From contig NZ_BCQR01000032.1 of NCBI RefSeq assembly GCF_001552175.1, forward strand, positions 1-64,000: 64,000 bases of DNA, read 5' to 3'. The position numbers and the translations under genes are program-made. The notes beneath the pieces were generated by a model that worked only from the letters and a program-made list of their open reading frames with translations, searched no databases and was not told the origin of the DNA. The DNA is from Actinomadura kijaniata NBRC 14229. GTDB lineage: Bacteria > Actinomycetota > Actinomycetes > Streptosporangiales > Streptosporangiaceae. Positions 1 through 8,180 of this stretch are shown piece by piece (within the stretch, counting starts at the first letter, position 1; every line of letters begins with the position of its first letter).

Positions 1-252
1 CCCCGGCCCGCCCCACAGGCCGACCGGACCACCGTCGGGAACAGACGGACGGCGCCTAGCCGCGACGCAGAGAGTGTTGGTGGGGATCAAGTCAGGAAGT
101 CCGGGCGGGGCTCACGGGAGACAGAGCCGAGATTCTGTCGGGTGTGACCGTCCGGGCGGTCTTCGAGCCGCGCCGGGACCGGCGCGGTCGCCAGCGTCCC
201 TCGGCCGGCGGTGGCCCGGCCGGGCATGCGGCGCGGGTGCCGGTCCTGCCGT

Positions 253-292
253 GGCCCGTCCTGACCCCCCTTCGGGCAGGCCAGGACGGGCC
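253..292 (-). terminator. Hairpin downstream of the 315-757 secreted-type gene remnant
   Basis: Perfect 11-bp inverted repeat (GGCCCGTCCTG at 253-263, CAGGACGGGCC at 282-292) with an 18-nt loop. It lies just past the stop codon of the leftward reading frame ending at 315. There is no T-tract, which is common for actinobacterial terminators. The rest of 1-314 shows no convincing gene. Confidence 0.5.
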
Positions 293-314
293 GGTCCGCT
301 AGGTCGGGTGGGGA

Positions 315-757
315 TCAGTCGACGACGTGGAAGGGGGGCGTCCATGGATCCGCCCGGGTGGTGTTGTCGGTGAAGACGCGGAAGGACCTGGCGGCGTCGC
401 CGCAGCCCTGGTGGGTGCCGATGAAAATGGCGGTGTTCCAGGGGGCGCCTCCGCGTGGGGTGGCGACGGGAATGGTCTTGGCGGCGTTGATGTCGGGGTC
501 CAGGTCGATGGAGCAGGTGCCGGTGCTGATCTTGCGGACGGCGGTGACGCCGGTCGAGCGCACCACGATGCCGTCGGCCTCGACGATCGCTGCGGCGCGC
601 CGGGGGCGGGGCTTGAGGAACATCTCTGCGAGATCGTGCGTAAGCCCTGTCGGGCGTCAGGTCACCGGCGTAGGTGACCTCGCAGACGTGCTGGCCCTGC
701 GCTTCCGGCGTGTCCCCAGCTGCCAGGTGGCTGGGGACACGGTCGGGAACGCAGGAC
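315..757 (-). pseudogene. Frameshifted secreted-type hypothetical protein
   Basis: The intact 3' part (623 to 315, 102 codons) reads as a compact protein with two cysteines and an end rich in Asp, Thr and Pro. Upstream of codon 1 the same strand continues in another frame with good protein-like sequence (...HVCEVTYAGDLTPDRAY...), and a stop at 657-659 separates the frames. This suggests one longer protein broken by a frameshift near 625-640. It sits directly downstream of the secreted protein at 758-1297, so the two may once have formed an operon. I do not recognise a family. The alternative is a genuine 102-residue protein starting at the ATG at 623, although that start has only a weak ribosome binding site. 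Confidence 0.4.
710..740 (-). terminator. Stem-loop after the 758-1297 secreted protein gene
   Basis: Perfect 11-bp arms GTGTCCCCAGC (710-720) and GCTGGGGACAC (730-740) with a 9-nt loop, 18 nt beyond the stop codon of the leftward gene. A second, smaller inverted repeat AGGTCACC/GGTGACCT lies at 659-680. The hairpin also falls in the apparent out-of-frame extension of the 315-757 remnant, so terminator function is inferred only from position and stem strength. Confidence 0.45.
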
Positions 758-1297
758 CTAGACCATGGGACAGGTAGAGACGTCGCCCTTGCTGCGGATG
801 CAGGCGTCCAGGGTGTGGGTGCCCATGACGGTGTCCAGCAAGCTTTCCGGGCCGGTCACTGGCCCCTGCAGCTGATCGTCGTCTTCCCTATCGACACGGC
901 CAATGGCTGCCTTGACCTCGGCGCGTTTTTTGACGTCCCAGCGTGAATCGCCGAGCCGATTGGCGACACCCGTCACGGTGGTGGAGGTCTTGGGGCAGGA
1001 GATGTCGACGCTGCCGTAGGCGTAACTTTCGCCTTGTTTGACGGTGTAGGCCAGGCTGTTGGGTCTGCTGCTGGTGCAGCTGTAGGTCAGTTGCACGCGT
1101 GGGTTGCTCACGGGGGTGTCGTTGGGCACCCACACCTTGTCGATGGTGACGGTGGCCTTCGGGTCGGCGTGGGTGAGACCGGTGGGGCTGGCCGATGAGG
1201 TGTCCGCCAGCGGTGCCCAGACGACGGCGGCCAGCGCCGCCACCGCGGTGGCGCGAACAGCCGCGCGGACAGGAGTAGGGGCGGATGCGGTGCGCAT
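758..1297 (-). CDS. Secreted hypothetical protein with N-terminal signal peptide
   Basis: 179 residues. The N terminus has arginines at residues 2, 11 and 15, a hydrophobic stretch at about 14-28 and an Ala/Ser-rich cleavage region around residue 35, which is a typical Sec signal. The mature part contains four cysteines (in YSCTSS, ISCPKT, DACIRS and STCPMV) that could form two disulfides. The ATG at 1297 has a strong ribosome binding site (CAGGAGG, 7 nt upstream). I do not recognise a family. The next reading frame leftward (315-757) is also of secreted-protein type and may have been its operon partner. Location outside the membrane is inferred from the signal only. Confidence 0.6.
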   Translation of the reverse strand: MRTASAPTPVRAAVRATAVAALAAVVWAPLADTSSASPTGLTHADPKATVTIDKVWVPNDTPVSNPRVQLTYSCTSSRPNSLAYTVKQGESYAYGSVDISCPKTSTTVTGVANRLGDSRWDVKKRAEVKAAIGRVDREDDDQLQGPVTGPESLLDTVMGTHTLDACIRSKGDVSTCPMV

Positions 1298-1452
1298 GCA
1301 GATCCTCCTGATGCTCGACGAACCGACACCCCTTCTCTAACCATCTGCGACTGGTCGATGACGGTGAGTATGTAGATTGTCGGGAGATCACCGCAGGCGG
1401 CAAGTGCCGACCGGCGCCTGACGGCGGGCTCGCCGGGCCGAACACGGCGGTT

Positions 1453-1524
1453 GTCTACGTCTTCGTCTACGCCCCCGCACGCCTGCACGTGGGGCGGCGC
1501 GTAGACAAAGATGTAGACGTAGAC
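1453..1524. other. Inverted-repeat block with reiterated GTCTAC/GTAGAC; candidate relaxase target (oriT)
   Basis: Left arm 1453-1472 and right arm 1499-1518 are 20-bp inverted repeats with two mismatches. Each arm carries the hexamer GTCTAC (or its complement GTAGAC) twice at 12-bp spacing, and a fifth copy follows at 1519-1524. The block lies in the 631-bp gene-free interval between the secreted gene and the relaxase at 1929. MobF relaxases act at inverted-repeat oriT sites usually near their own gene; assignment as oriT is inference. The rest of 1298-1928 contains the A/C-rich strand and palindrome described separately. Confidence 0.35.
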
Positions 1525-1739
1525 GAACGCGCCATGGGGCCGCGACCGGCGCCTGTGGGCGGAACGCCGGGGCGCGGTGGCGGCCCCGCGTCGGCACGGG
1601 CCGATGATGACCCGCGCGGCCGGTCTCCCGGTGTCCCCCCGAGAGGCCGCGCGGGCCTGGTGGCGTCGTTGAGGAAACCCACCAGCCTCCAGGATCCCGG
1701 AGGTCACATCGGCCTCAGAACCGATTTCACATAGCGACA

Positions 1740-1830
1740 AAACACCCGATCACCAACACGACGAACGACATCAACAACGACAACCATCACCACAAATCAC
1801 AAGATCAAAACTCACACGAGATCAACGCAG
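1740..1830 (+). other. A/C-rich, strongly strand-asymmetric unstructured stretch
   Basis: About 90 nt with very few G and T on the plus strand, composed of repeats of CAA, ACGA and ATCAC words. It is much more AT-rich than its surroundings and lies between the GTCTAC inverted repeats and the palindrome at 1840. Such asymmetric stretches occur in transfer and replication origins as easily melted DNA; here this is only suggestive. Confidence 0.3.
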
Positions 1831-1839
1831 AGGACCTAT

Positions 1840-1860
1840 GTATCACCCGATGGGTGATAC
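1840..1860. promoter_or_regulatory. Perfect 9-bp palindrome upstream of the relaxase gene; candidate operator
   Basis: Arms GTATCACCC (1840-1848) and GGGTGATAC (1852-1860) with a 3-nt centre, followed at once by a small GCCCC-TGC-GGGGC hairpin. It sits about 70 bp before the relaxase start and fits a homodimeric repressor site or a part of a transfer origin. No matching regulator gene is visible close by. Confidence 0.45.
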
Positions 1861-1928
1861 GCCCCTGCGGGGCCTGGGGGTGGCGCTGAGCGCGCCGGAG
1901 AACGACGGCGGGAAGGGGGTGAGGCGGC

Positions 1929-3677
1929 ATGGCGTGGCTGACGGTCATCGGTCCCGATCAAGGGCAGGTGGACTACCGGCTGGAGGCGTCAGCCGGATGC
2001 ACCCACCCCGACCACCAACACGGTGCCGAGCACCAGGCCGCCGCGGCCGGTGCTGCGCGCGATGCCCGGGTGGACTACCGGATGGACCCCACCACCCGCC
2101 TGGAGTGGTTCGGCGGGGGCTTGGGCGAGGTCGACATCACCGCCGGGACCGCGCTGGCGACCGAGGCCGACAAGAACGCCGCCCACGCGCTGATGAACGG
2201 GTGCAGCCCCGACGGCCGGGAGCTGGTGGCGCCCAAGCGGGCCGCGCATCCCAAGAGCAAGCTGGCGGCCGCGCCGTTCCTGCACGCGTTGGACCGGGCC
2301 GCCGAGCGGCGCGGCGTTCCGGTGGAGCGGCTGGCGCGCACGCAGTGGACCCGCAAGCGGATCGCCCGTCTGGTGCGGATGGTGGCGCGCGAGGGCGAGG
2401 GGCACCGCGCGCCGGTCAAGGACCTGGAGCGGATCGCCGCCGAGACCGGCCTCGCCCTGGTCGACGTCTACGACCGGGCCGCGTTGAACGTGGCGCGGGC
2501 CCACCGCAACGCCACCGTGCGCGTCGGTGAGCGCGGGTTCGGCTTGACGTTGGACCTGCCCAAGTCGGCGAGCGTGTTGTGGGCGTTGGGCGAGCCGGAG
2601 ATCTCCCGGCCGATCGAGACCGCGTTCCGTGAGTCGGTGCGTGAGACGCTGGCCGACCTGGAGCGCTGGACCTCCTACGGGATGCGCGGCCGCCACGGTG
2701 ATGGCCAGACCGCCCGCCGCGTGGACACCTCGGGGTTCCTGGGGTGGATCATGTGGCACGACGTCGCCCGCCCGGTCGACGGGAACGCGTCCGATCCGCA
2801 GCTGCACGCGCACTGCGTGATCGCGCACTTGGCCCGCGAGGTCAGCGACGACCCCGCCCGCGACCTGGCCGACGGGTGGGGCACGATCGCGGGCGGCGGC
2901 CGGGACCTGCACCGGCACGTCCAGCTCGCCGGGGCGCTGACCCAGGCGAGGTTCCGCGCCAAGACCACCGAGCTGGGGTTCGTCTGGACGCAGGAGCCGG
3001 GCGGCACGTGGGAGGTGGCGGGCGTTCCGGCCGAGGTCCGCGGCCTGTGCTCCAAGCGCGCCGGGCAGACCAACGACAAGCTGCGCGAGGGGCATCGACC
3101 CGGCGACCGCGACCACCGCCGAGCGCAAGTGAGCCTCGGCTGCGTCGACAGAAGCCAAGCCGAACGCGCCCTCACCAGCGGCGACACCGACCGGACGCGA
3201 GGGCCAGGGCGACGAGGCCGACGGCGAGGCCGTGCCCGACGCAGGCCTCGCCCGACTGATCCGCTCCGGGCAGCGTGGGAGGACCAGGCCGAGGCCGCCG
3301 GGCTGGACATGGAGGCGATGCAGCGCGCCGCGCGGCCCGGTCCCGACCCCGGCGGCGCGGCGGCTGCCGGACCGGATGGTCCCGACGGTCCGACGCCTTC
3401 GTCGCCGACGCCCGCGCAGCTCGCCGCCGTCTTCGGCGAGGGAGGGCTGATGACGACGGCGGTCTTGCTGAATGTCCGACGCCGCCTCGCTACGCCGGCG
3501 GGTCAGCATCCGATGGTGGCCCCGGGTCCGGTCCGAGTCGTCCACTGCGGCGACGTCCTCGCCCAGCCCGAGATCTCGGTGGATACCGCGCCTTCGCCGA
3601 CGCCGAACCGGACAACCACGGGTGACCGGCGGGAACGCCCGCCGTCAACGGCGTCCATGACGTCGGTCAATGCTTAA
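1929..3677 (+). pseudogene. Truncated, frameshifted MobF (TrwC-type) conjugative relaxase
   Basis: The first ~387 codons match the actinobacterial MobF relaxase pattern: an N terminus of the type MAWLTVIGP, a PKSASVLWAL motif near residue 221, an ARRVD segment, and the metal-binding histidine triad LHAHCVIAH (His293, 295, 300). Near 3087 the family sequence continues in the +1 frame (GIDPATATTAERK), hits a TGA at once, and returns to the original frame near 3250 (a WEDQAEAAGLD segment). Full-length relatives are roughly 1,000-1,800 residues with a RecD-like helicase half, which is absent here. The ATG has a good ribosome binding site (GGGGGTGAGG). It is a relic of a conjugative plasmid or integrative element, and probably inactive, although the nicking domain itself is intact. 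Confidence 0.75.
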
Positions 3678-3850
3678 CCACTGTTCCATTGCTCCCCGAG
3701 GCCGGGCGCGGCGTGGAGGGATGTCCAGGTCCTCGATGTCCGGGGACGGGATCTGGCTGGCGTGGGCGGCGGTGTCGCGCAGCGTCTGTCACAGCACGCG
3801 CTCGCGCAGGGGGTGGGAGCGGTCGGCCGGCGACGTGGTGGCCATGGGGC
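3678..3850 (-). pseudogene. Possible short remnant before the methyltransferase end
   Basis: On the minus strand, from an ATG near 3843, a protein-like stretch runs MATTSPADRSHPLRERVL, then a TGA, then QTLRDTAAHASQIPSPDIEDL in the same frame. Codon use is actinobacterial, so this looks like a small gene interrupted by a nonsense codon. I do not recognise the family. It lies between the decayed relaxase and the methyltransferase gene and may be debris from the same element. Confidence 0.25.
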
Positions 3851-3873
3851 CTGGATCGTGCCGGTGGGTGTGT

Positions 3874-4608
3874 TCAGGGGGTGGCTGGTTTGCGGGCGGT
3901 GAGCAGGCGGGTCGGGACCCAGGGACTGCCCCACCAAACGCGCCAGCCGAGGCCGCGCACGTGGATGTCCTGGGCGTTCAGCCGGGCCAGCACCGCAGCG
4001 TACTCGCGGGGGGTCCGCGCCAGGTCGGCGATCAGCAGGCGGCCGCCCGGCCGCAGCACCCGGTAGGCCTCGGTGATCGCTTGGGCGCGGGCGTTCGCGC
4101 CGAAGATGGTGTGCACCGTCAGGCTGGACACCACCAGGTCGAAGCTTGCCTCCGCGTACGGGAGTCTGCGCAGGTCGCCCCCTTGCACGTGGACGCGGTC
4201 GGCGACGCCTTCGGCGCGGGCGTTGCGCAGGGTCGCCGCCGGGGTGTTGCCGGACTGGTCCCGTCCGCGCCACAGGTCCACGCCGACCGCTTGGCCCTGC
4301 GGGAGGTGCCGGGCGGCGGCCAACAGGACGGCGCCGCGTCCGCAGCCGAGGTCGAGCAGCCGTTCGTCGCCACGCAGGTCCAGCTCGTTGAGCACGTCCC
4401 GCCAGACCAGGAACTTGCCGCGCAGTGTGGCGTGCAGGCTCAGGGCCAGGCATCCCGCCAGCAGGGTGCCGGAGACCAGCGCGGGCAGCGCGGCGGCCAG
4501 ATCGGCGGTGATCGCCATCACCAGCCCGGTCACCCAGAACCCCAGCACCACCAGGCCCATGAAGCCGAATCCGTAGGGTGCATCCATCCCGTACCGCGCG
4601 CCAGGCAT
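3874..4608 (-). CDS. Membrane-anchored SAM-dependent methyltransferase
   Basis: 244 residues. The N-terminal ~60 residues contain two hydrophobic segments (about residues 11-30 and 35-55), predicting membrane attachment. The catalytic half is a class I methyltransferase: motif I LLDLGCGRGAVL near residue 85, an acidic loop VGVDLWRG, then FDLVVSSLTVH and RVLRPGGRLLIADL (motifs IV-V). The ATG at 4608 is preferred over upstream in-frame starts because the protein from there begins directly before the first hydrophobic segment. The substrate is unknown; the fold resembles ubiquinone/menaquinone-type C-methyltransferases. It is isolated among remnants of other genes. Confidence 0.7.
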   Translation of the reverse strand: MPGARYGMDAPYGFGFMGLVVLGFWVTGLVMAITADLAAALPALVSGTLLAGCLALSLHATLRGKFLVWRDVLNELDLRGDERLLDLGCGRGAVLLAAARHLPQGQAVGVDLWRGRDQSGNTPAATLRNARAEGVADRVHVQGGDLRRLPYAEASFDLVVSSLTVHTIFGANARAQAITEAYRVLRPGGRLLIADLARTPREYAAVLARLNAQDIHVRGLGWRVWWGSPWVPTRLLTARKPATP

Positions 4609-4671
4609 CCCGCCACTCTGCCACGAATCGGCCGCTCGGGGCTGACTACGACACACTCATGCAGATTGAGT

Positions 4672-5034
4672 TCACCGTCGTGCCGGACTCCGCCTGCGCG
4701 GCACGCCTGGTTCGGGTACGGCGGCCAGGCGTGTGCCGAACCGCACCTCCGCCTCCTCTGGTTCACGCGGCTTCAGCCGCGCATCCACGCCTACCGCGCC
4801 GTCCACTTGCAATGCCGTGCTGAGCGCGTCGTCCGCGGTCGGCAGGCGCTCCCTCAGATGCCCGGCCGCCGCAGGACCGGCAGCCAGGGCACGCAGATCC
4901 GCGGCGACCGCCTGCGCGCTGCCCACGTTCCACCGATAGCCGTTCGCCTGGGGACGTACGACCTTTGAGGCACGTCGGTGCTCGTGTGCCAGGTGGTCGT
5001 GTCGATCGGCAGCCCCTTCCAGCCGAACTGTCAC
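4672..5034 (-). CDS. Hypothetical protein with GTGA-coupled start
   Basis: 120 codons with good actinobacterial codon use; the central part (about residues 33-100) looks like a compact Ala-rich helical protein. The GTG at 5034 overlaps the stop of another protein-like frame (ending RPYVGRLFHRRIGQVLGL) in a GTGA arrangement typical of translational coupling. That upstream frame begins at, or is cut off by, the 3' end of the TetR gene, so this may be the tail of a damaged two-gene unit. I do not recognise a family. No signal or membrane segment is seen. Confidence 0.35.
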   Translation of the reverse strand: MTVRLEGAADRHDHLAHEHRRASKVVRPQANGYRWNVGSAQAVAADLRALAAGPAAAGHLRERLPTADDALSTALQVDGAVGVDARLKPREPEEAEVRFGTRLAAVPEPGVPRRRSPARR

Positions 5035-5154
5035 AGGCCCAGCACCTGGCCGATGCGACGGTGGAACAGCCTGCCGACGTAGGGGCGGACCAGGCCGGGG
5101 GCGGCCGGACTAGAGCTGAACTTGTCCCCGCCTGCCCTCGTGTCCGGGGGCAGG

Positions 5155-5754
5155 TCACGTACTCCTGAACAGCCGGTCCAGATGCACGTCGATCGCGGCG
5201 AGCGCGTCCCGGGGCTCGATCACGTCGAGTTCGATCAGGGGGGTGAAGCCGGTGAGGGCGAGGAGCAGGTTGGTCTCGGTCGCCGGGTCGCGGCCGGAGT
5301 CGATGTGCCCGTCGGCGATCGCCTGGCGGACCAGCTGCTCGACGAGGGCCCGCCCTTGGACGAGGCCGCGGCGCGCCTGCTCGTGCACGGTCTCGTCGTG
5401 CAGCGCCTCCAGGACGTAGGCGGCGCTCATCCGGCTGGTCGCGCGGGCGTCGGCATGCAGGGGGAGCATTTCCGCGAGCGTCAGTCGCAGCACGTCACGG
5501 GGGTGCGGACGGTCACCGAGCTTTTCGAGCCCCTGGTGTACGCGCACCGAGGTCTGCTCGGACGCGAAGTCCATGGCGAAGGAGAGCATGGCGGTCCGGG
5601 AGGCGAAGTAGTGCTGCAGCTGCCCGAGTGACATGCCCGCCTCCTGCGCCACCACGCGCATCGTCAGCTGTGTGACGCCGCGCTGCTCCACCACCCGCCA
5701 CAGTGCGCGGGCGATCGCTTCGCGGCGTTCGCGGTGATCCACCTGTTTCGGCAT
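5155..5754 (-). CDS. TetR/AcrR family transcriptional regulator
   Basis: 199 residues. The N-terminal HTH spans about residues 10-55 (AIARALWRVVEQRGVTQLTMRVVAQEAGMSLGQLQHYFASR, seen as separate helices), followed by an all-helical ligand domain. The ATG at 5754 is chosen because it is preceded by GGGAGGGG and places the HTH at the usual position. It is divergent from the carboxylesterase gene at 5852, with a 97-bp shared promoter region containing a direct repeat. The expected role is repression of that esterase and of itself. The ligand is unknown. Confidence 0.85.
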   Translation of the reverse strand: MPKQVDHRERREAIARALWRVVEQRGVTQLTMRVVAQEAGMSLGQLQHYFASRTAMLSFAMDFASEQTSVRVHQGLEKLGDRPHPRDVLRLTLAEMLPLHADARATSRMSAAYVLEALHDETVHEQARRGLVQGRALVEQLVRQAIADGHIDSGRDPATETNLLLALTGFTPLIELDVIEPRDALAAIDVHLDRLFRST

Positions 5755-5790
5755 CGCCGGCCCCTCCCTCGTACCCCGGGACTTTTCCAA

Positions 5791-5814
5791 TACAGTTGAC
5801 ATAATACATCTGAC
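5791..5814. promoter_or_regulatory. Promoter/operator in the TetR-esterase divergon
   Basis: Imperfect direct repeat TACAGTTGAC (5791-5800) and TACATCTGAC (5805-5814), in an unusually AT-rich stretch. The first copy contains TTGACA (5796-5801), a -35-like hexamer for the rightward esterase gene, followed by a CATAAT hexamer at 5816-5821. The repeat is a reasonable binding site for the divergent TetR protein, but the 14-bp spacing of the hexamers is short. Confidence 0.4.
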
Positions 5815-5851
5815 CCATAATCCTGGGGTCCACTCGAGGGAGGGAATCGTC

Positions 5852-7342
5852 ATGTCCCAACAGCCAAAGGTGCGGACCACGGAAGGCGTGGTGCAGGGGC
5901 GTCGGCGGCAGGGGCACGCGGTGTTCCGCGGCATCCCCTACGCCCAGCCCCCGGTCGGAGCGCTCCGCTTCGCCGCGCCCGCGCCGCCGCACCGCTGGGA
6001 GGGGACGAGGCAGGCGGTCGAGTTCGGCCCCGTGGTGCCGCTGTCCCTGCCGATCGACGTGCCCCCGCAGGGCACCGACTGGCTGACGCTCAACGTCGGT
6101 ACTCCAGATCCCGGCGCGGCGGGACTGCCGGTGCTGGTGTGGATCCCCGTGGGCGGCTACCTCTCGGCGGCCTCGAGCGATCCGATGTTCGACCCGGCGG
6201 CGCTGGCCGAGGCGGGAGTCGTCGTGGTGACCATCAACTGCCGCGTGGGTGCGGAGGGATTCGCGTTCCTCGACGACGTGCCGCCCAACCGCGGGTTCCT
6301 CGACCAGATCGCGGCGCTGGAGTGGGTGCAGCGCAACATCGCCGCTTTTGGAGGCGACCCCGGCCGGGTCACCGTGGGCGGGGTGTCCGCCGGGGCGGGC
6401 TCGGTCGCCGCCCTGCTGACGATGAAGTCCGCGCGCGGCCTGTTCCGGCGGGCCATCGCCCATTCGGTGCCGGGGCTGCACAGCACCCCCGCGCTGGCGC
6501 GGCAGGTCACCGCCGCGTTCGCGGACCGGCTCGGCGCGGAGGCCCCCACCGCCGAGGCCCTGCGCGACATCGACCCATGGCACCTGGCCGCCGAGCTCAC
6601 CTCCTTCAACGCCGGCCTCCACGCGCACCGGGAGAGCTGGGGACGCCTCACCGAGACCGGCACCGCGCTGTGCCCCGTCGTCGACGGCGAGGTCCTCCCG
6701 GAAACGCCCTGGCCCGCGCTGACCGGCGCGCGCGCGAGCGGGACCGAACTGCTCGTCGGCCACACCCGGGACGAGTTCCGGTACTTCAGCGTTGTGAGCG
6801 GACGGTACGGCACCTTCACCGAGGAGGACGCCCACGCAGCCCTGGAACTGCTCGCCCCGCAGCCGGACGGCGCGCGGGCCTACCGTGCCGCGTTCCCGCA
6901 GGCGGGCCCGGAGGAGCTGGTGGAGACGGTGTACTCCGACGCCCTCTTCCGCATGCCGTCACAGAAGCTGGCCGAGGCGAACGCCGCAGCCGGCGGCACC
7001 TCGTACCTGTTCGAACTGTGCTGGGCTGCCCCGGCCCTCGGCGGCATCCTGGGCGCCTGCCACAGCCTCGACGTGCCCCTGGCGTTCGGCACGCTGGACA
7101 GCCCCGTCGGCACCCAGCTCATCGGCGAGGAGCCCACTCCCGAGGCCGTCGCGCTCTCCCGCGAACTCCAGGAGGCATGGGTCCGCTTCGTCACCACCGG
7201 CGACGCGGGCTGGTCCGCCCACCGGCCCGGCGGGCACCTCACCCGCGTCCTGGACGCCGAGTCGAGGACTGTGCCCTACCCCGAACAGGCATCCCGCCAG
7301 ATCTGGGAAGGCCACTCCCCCGCCCCCTTCGATCTCTCGTGA
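5852..7342 (+). CDS. Type B carboxylesterase (alpha/beta hydrolase)
   Basis: 496 residues, a normal length for the family. It begins with the characteristic RTTEGVVQG...FRGIPYAQPPVG block (residues 8-36). An oxyanion-hole strand IPVGGY lies at 98-103, the nucleophile Ser179 in GGVSAGAG, and a late His in the GACHSLDVPLAFG segment. The usual GESAG is GVSAG here and the usual GGGF is VGGY, so substrate range may differ from classical para-nitrobenzyl esterases. No signal peptide, so cytoplasmic. It is divergent from a TetR gene, the likely regulator. Confidence 0.85.
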   Translation: MSQQPKVRTTEGVVQGRRRQGHAVFRGIPYAQPPVGALRFAAPAPPHRWEGTRQAVEFGPVVPLSLPIDVPPQGTDWLTLNVGTPDPGAAGLPVLVWIPVGGYLSAASSDPMFDPAALAEAGVVVVTINCRVGAEGFAFLDDVPPNRGFLDQIAALEWVQRNIAAFGGDPGRVTVGGVSAGAGSVAALLTMKSARGLFRRAIAHSVPGLHSTPALARQVTAAFADRLGAEAPTAEALRDIDPWHLAAELTSFNAGLHAHRESWGRLTETGTALCPVVDGEVLPETPWPALTGARASGTELLVGHTRDEFRYFSVVSGRYGTFTEEDAHAALELLAPQPDGARAYRAAFPQAGPEELVETVYSDALFRMPSQKLAEANAAAGGTSYLFELCWAAPALGGILGACHSLDVPLAFGTLDSPVGTQLIGEEPTPEAVALSRELQEAWVRFVTTGDAGWSAHRPGGHLTRVLDAESRTVPYPEQASRQIWEGHSPAPFDLS

Positions 7343-7639
7343 TTGTCCGGGTCGGCTCCTAGCCGCCGCCGACGCTGAATCCCCGCATCAGATCAGGCCG
7401 GTCGTCCGGCAACGCCATGACCGGCCCAGATGACAAAGAGCGCCGATGACCAGGCGACATCAAGCTCTGGAAGCCACAGGCGGTCGACAACGCGGTCTTG
7501 TCGCTCGCGCACTCCTGCGGCTCGCGCTACCGTCGCTGTCGGTACCCATATGTCATGCGCGGAAGTCGGAGGTGATCACGGTGCACCCGGTCTTACGACA
7601 GCCCCAGCCCGGGGCGTCGCGGAGCCGAAAGGTGACCGT
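7343..7639 (+). other. Gene-free interval of about 300 bp
   Basis: No gene recognised. The region contains leader sequence for the 7640 gene (ribosome binding site AAAGGTGA just before its ATG) and no strong inverted repeat. Confidence 0.4.
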
Positions 7640-7942
7640 ATGAGTAAGACCGACAAGACCCGGCCCTGGTGGGTGCGGATGGCCGACGCGCCGATGGTGA
7701 CCTGCGTGCCCGTGCATGACCATCGGTTCGGACCGTGCACGCTGCCGGACGAGATCACCGCCGACAGCGCGTCCCTGAACCAGCGCACCAGCGGCTGTCA
7801 CTGGCGCGCCACCGCCTACTACGTGTTCGACTGCGGTGGCGTCGGCGGGGGCAGGGAGGGATACCTCCTGCGACGCCAGGACCGCCGCCGCAGCCGCCAC
7901 CAGGCGCGTCGCGAGCTGCGCGCCTGGCGCGGCGAAGACTGA
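7640..7942 (+). CDS. Conserved small actinobacterial hypothetical protein
   Basis: 100 residues starting MSKTDKTRPWWVRMAD, a start pattern I recognise from a family of small uncharacterised actinobacterial proteins. It has a middle part rich in His and Cys (VHDHRFGPC, SGCHW, FDCGG) and a strongly basic end (DRRRSRHQARRELR). The ATG at 7640 is set by the ribosome binding site AAAGGTGA; a longer upstream frame lacks such support. Function is unknown. The Cys/His spacing could bind metal and the basic tail nucleic acid, both inferences. A hairpin follows immediately. Confidence 0.65.
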   Translation: MSKTDKTRPWWVRMADAPMVTCVPVHDHRFGPCTLPDEITADSASLNQRTSGCHWRATAYYVFDCGGVGGGREGYLLRRQDRRRSRHQARRELRAWRGED

Positions 7943-7952
7943 GGGAAAGCGG

Positions 7953-7976
7953 AGGGCCCGCGTATGGGCGGGCCCT
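7953..7976 (+). terminator. Hairpin after the 7640-7942 gene
   Basis: Perfect 8-bp arms AGGGCCCG (7953-7960) and CGGGCCCT (7969-7976) with an 8-nt loop, starting 10 nt after the stop codon. Flanking GAGGGA and TTCCCTC words allow an extended stem. Confidence 0.6.
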
Positions 7977-8180
7977 GTTCCCTCCTGTCCACCGACGGTC
8001 GCCGCTTCACCGAGGGGCCCCGGACCCGATCTGGGCCAAGCCGCTTGCTCGCCGAACGGGGTGGCCTTCCGGTCCCTGCCGGGACCTCGGCGGCCACCAC
8101 CCGCGACAGTCGGGGCTTGGAGCCGCTGGTGCGCGGCATTCCGTCGATCCGTTCCCGGCGTGGACCGGATGCTCGCGGCG

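Noticed and set aside
1929-2530. Overlapping arginine-rich frames inside the relaxase region
   Set aside because: They are out-of-frame readings of high-GC coding DNA without family similarity; the relaxase frame contains clear motifs.
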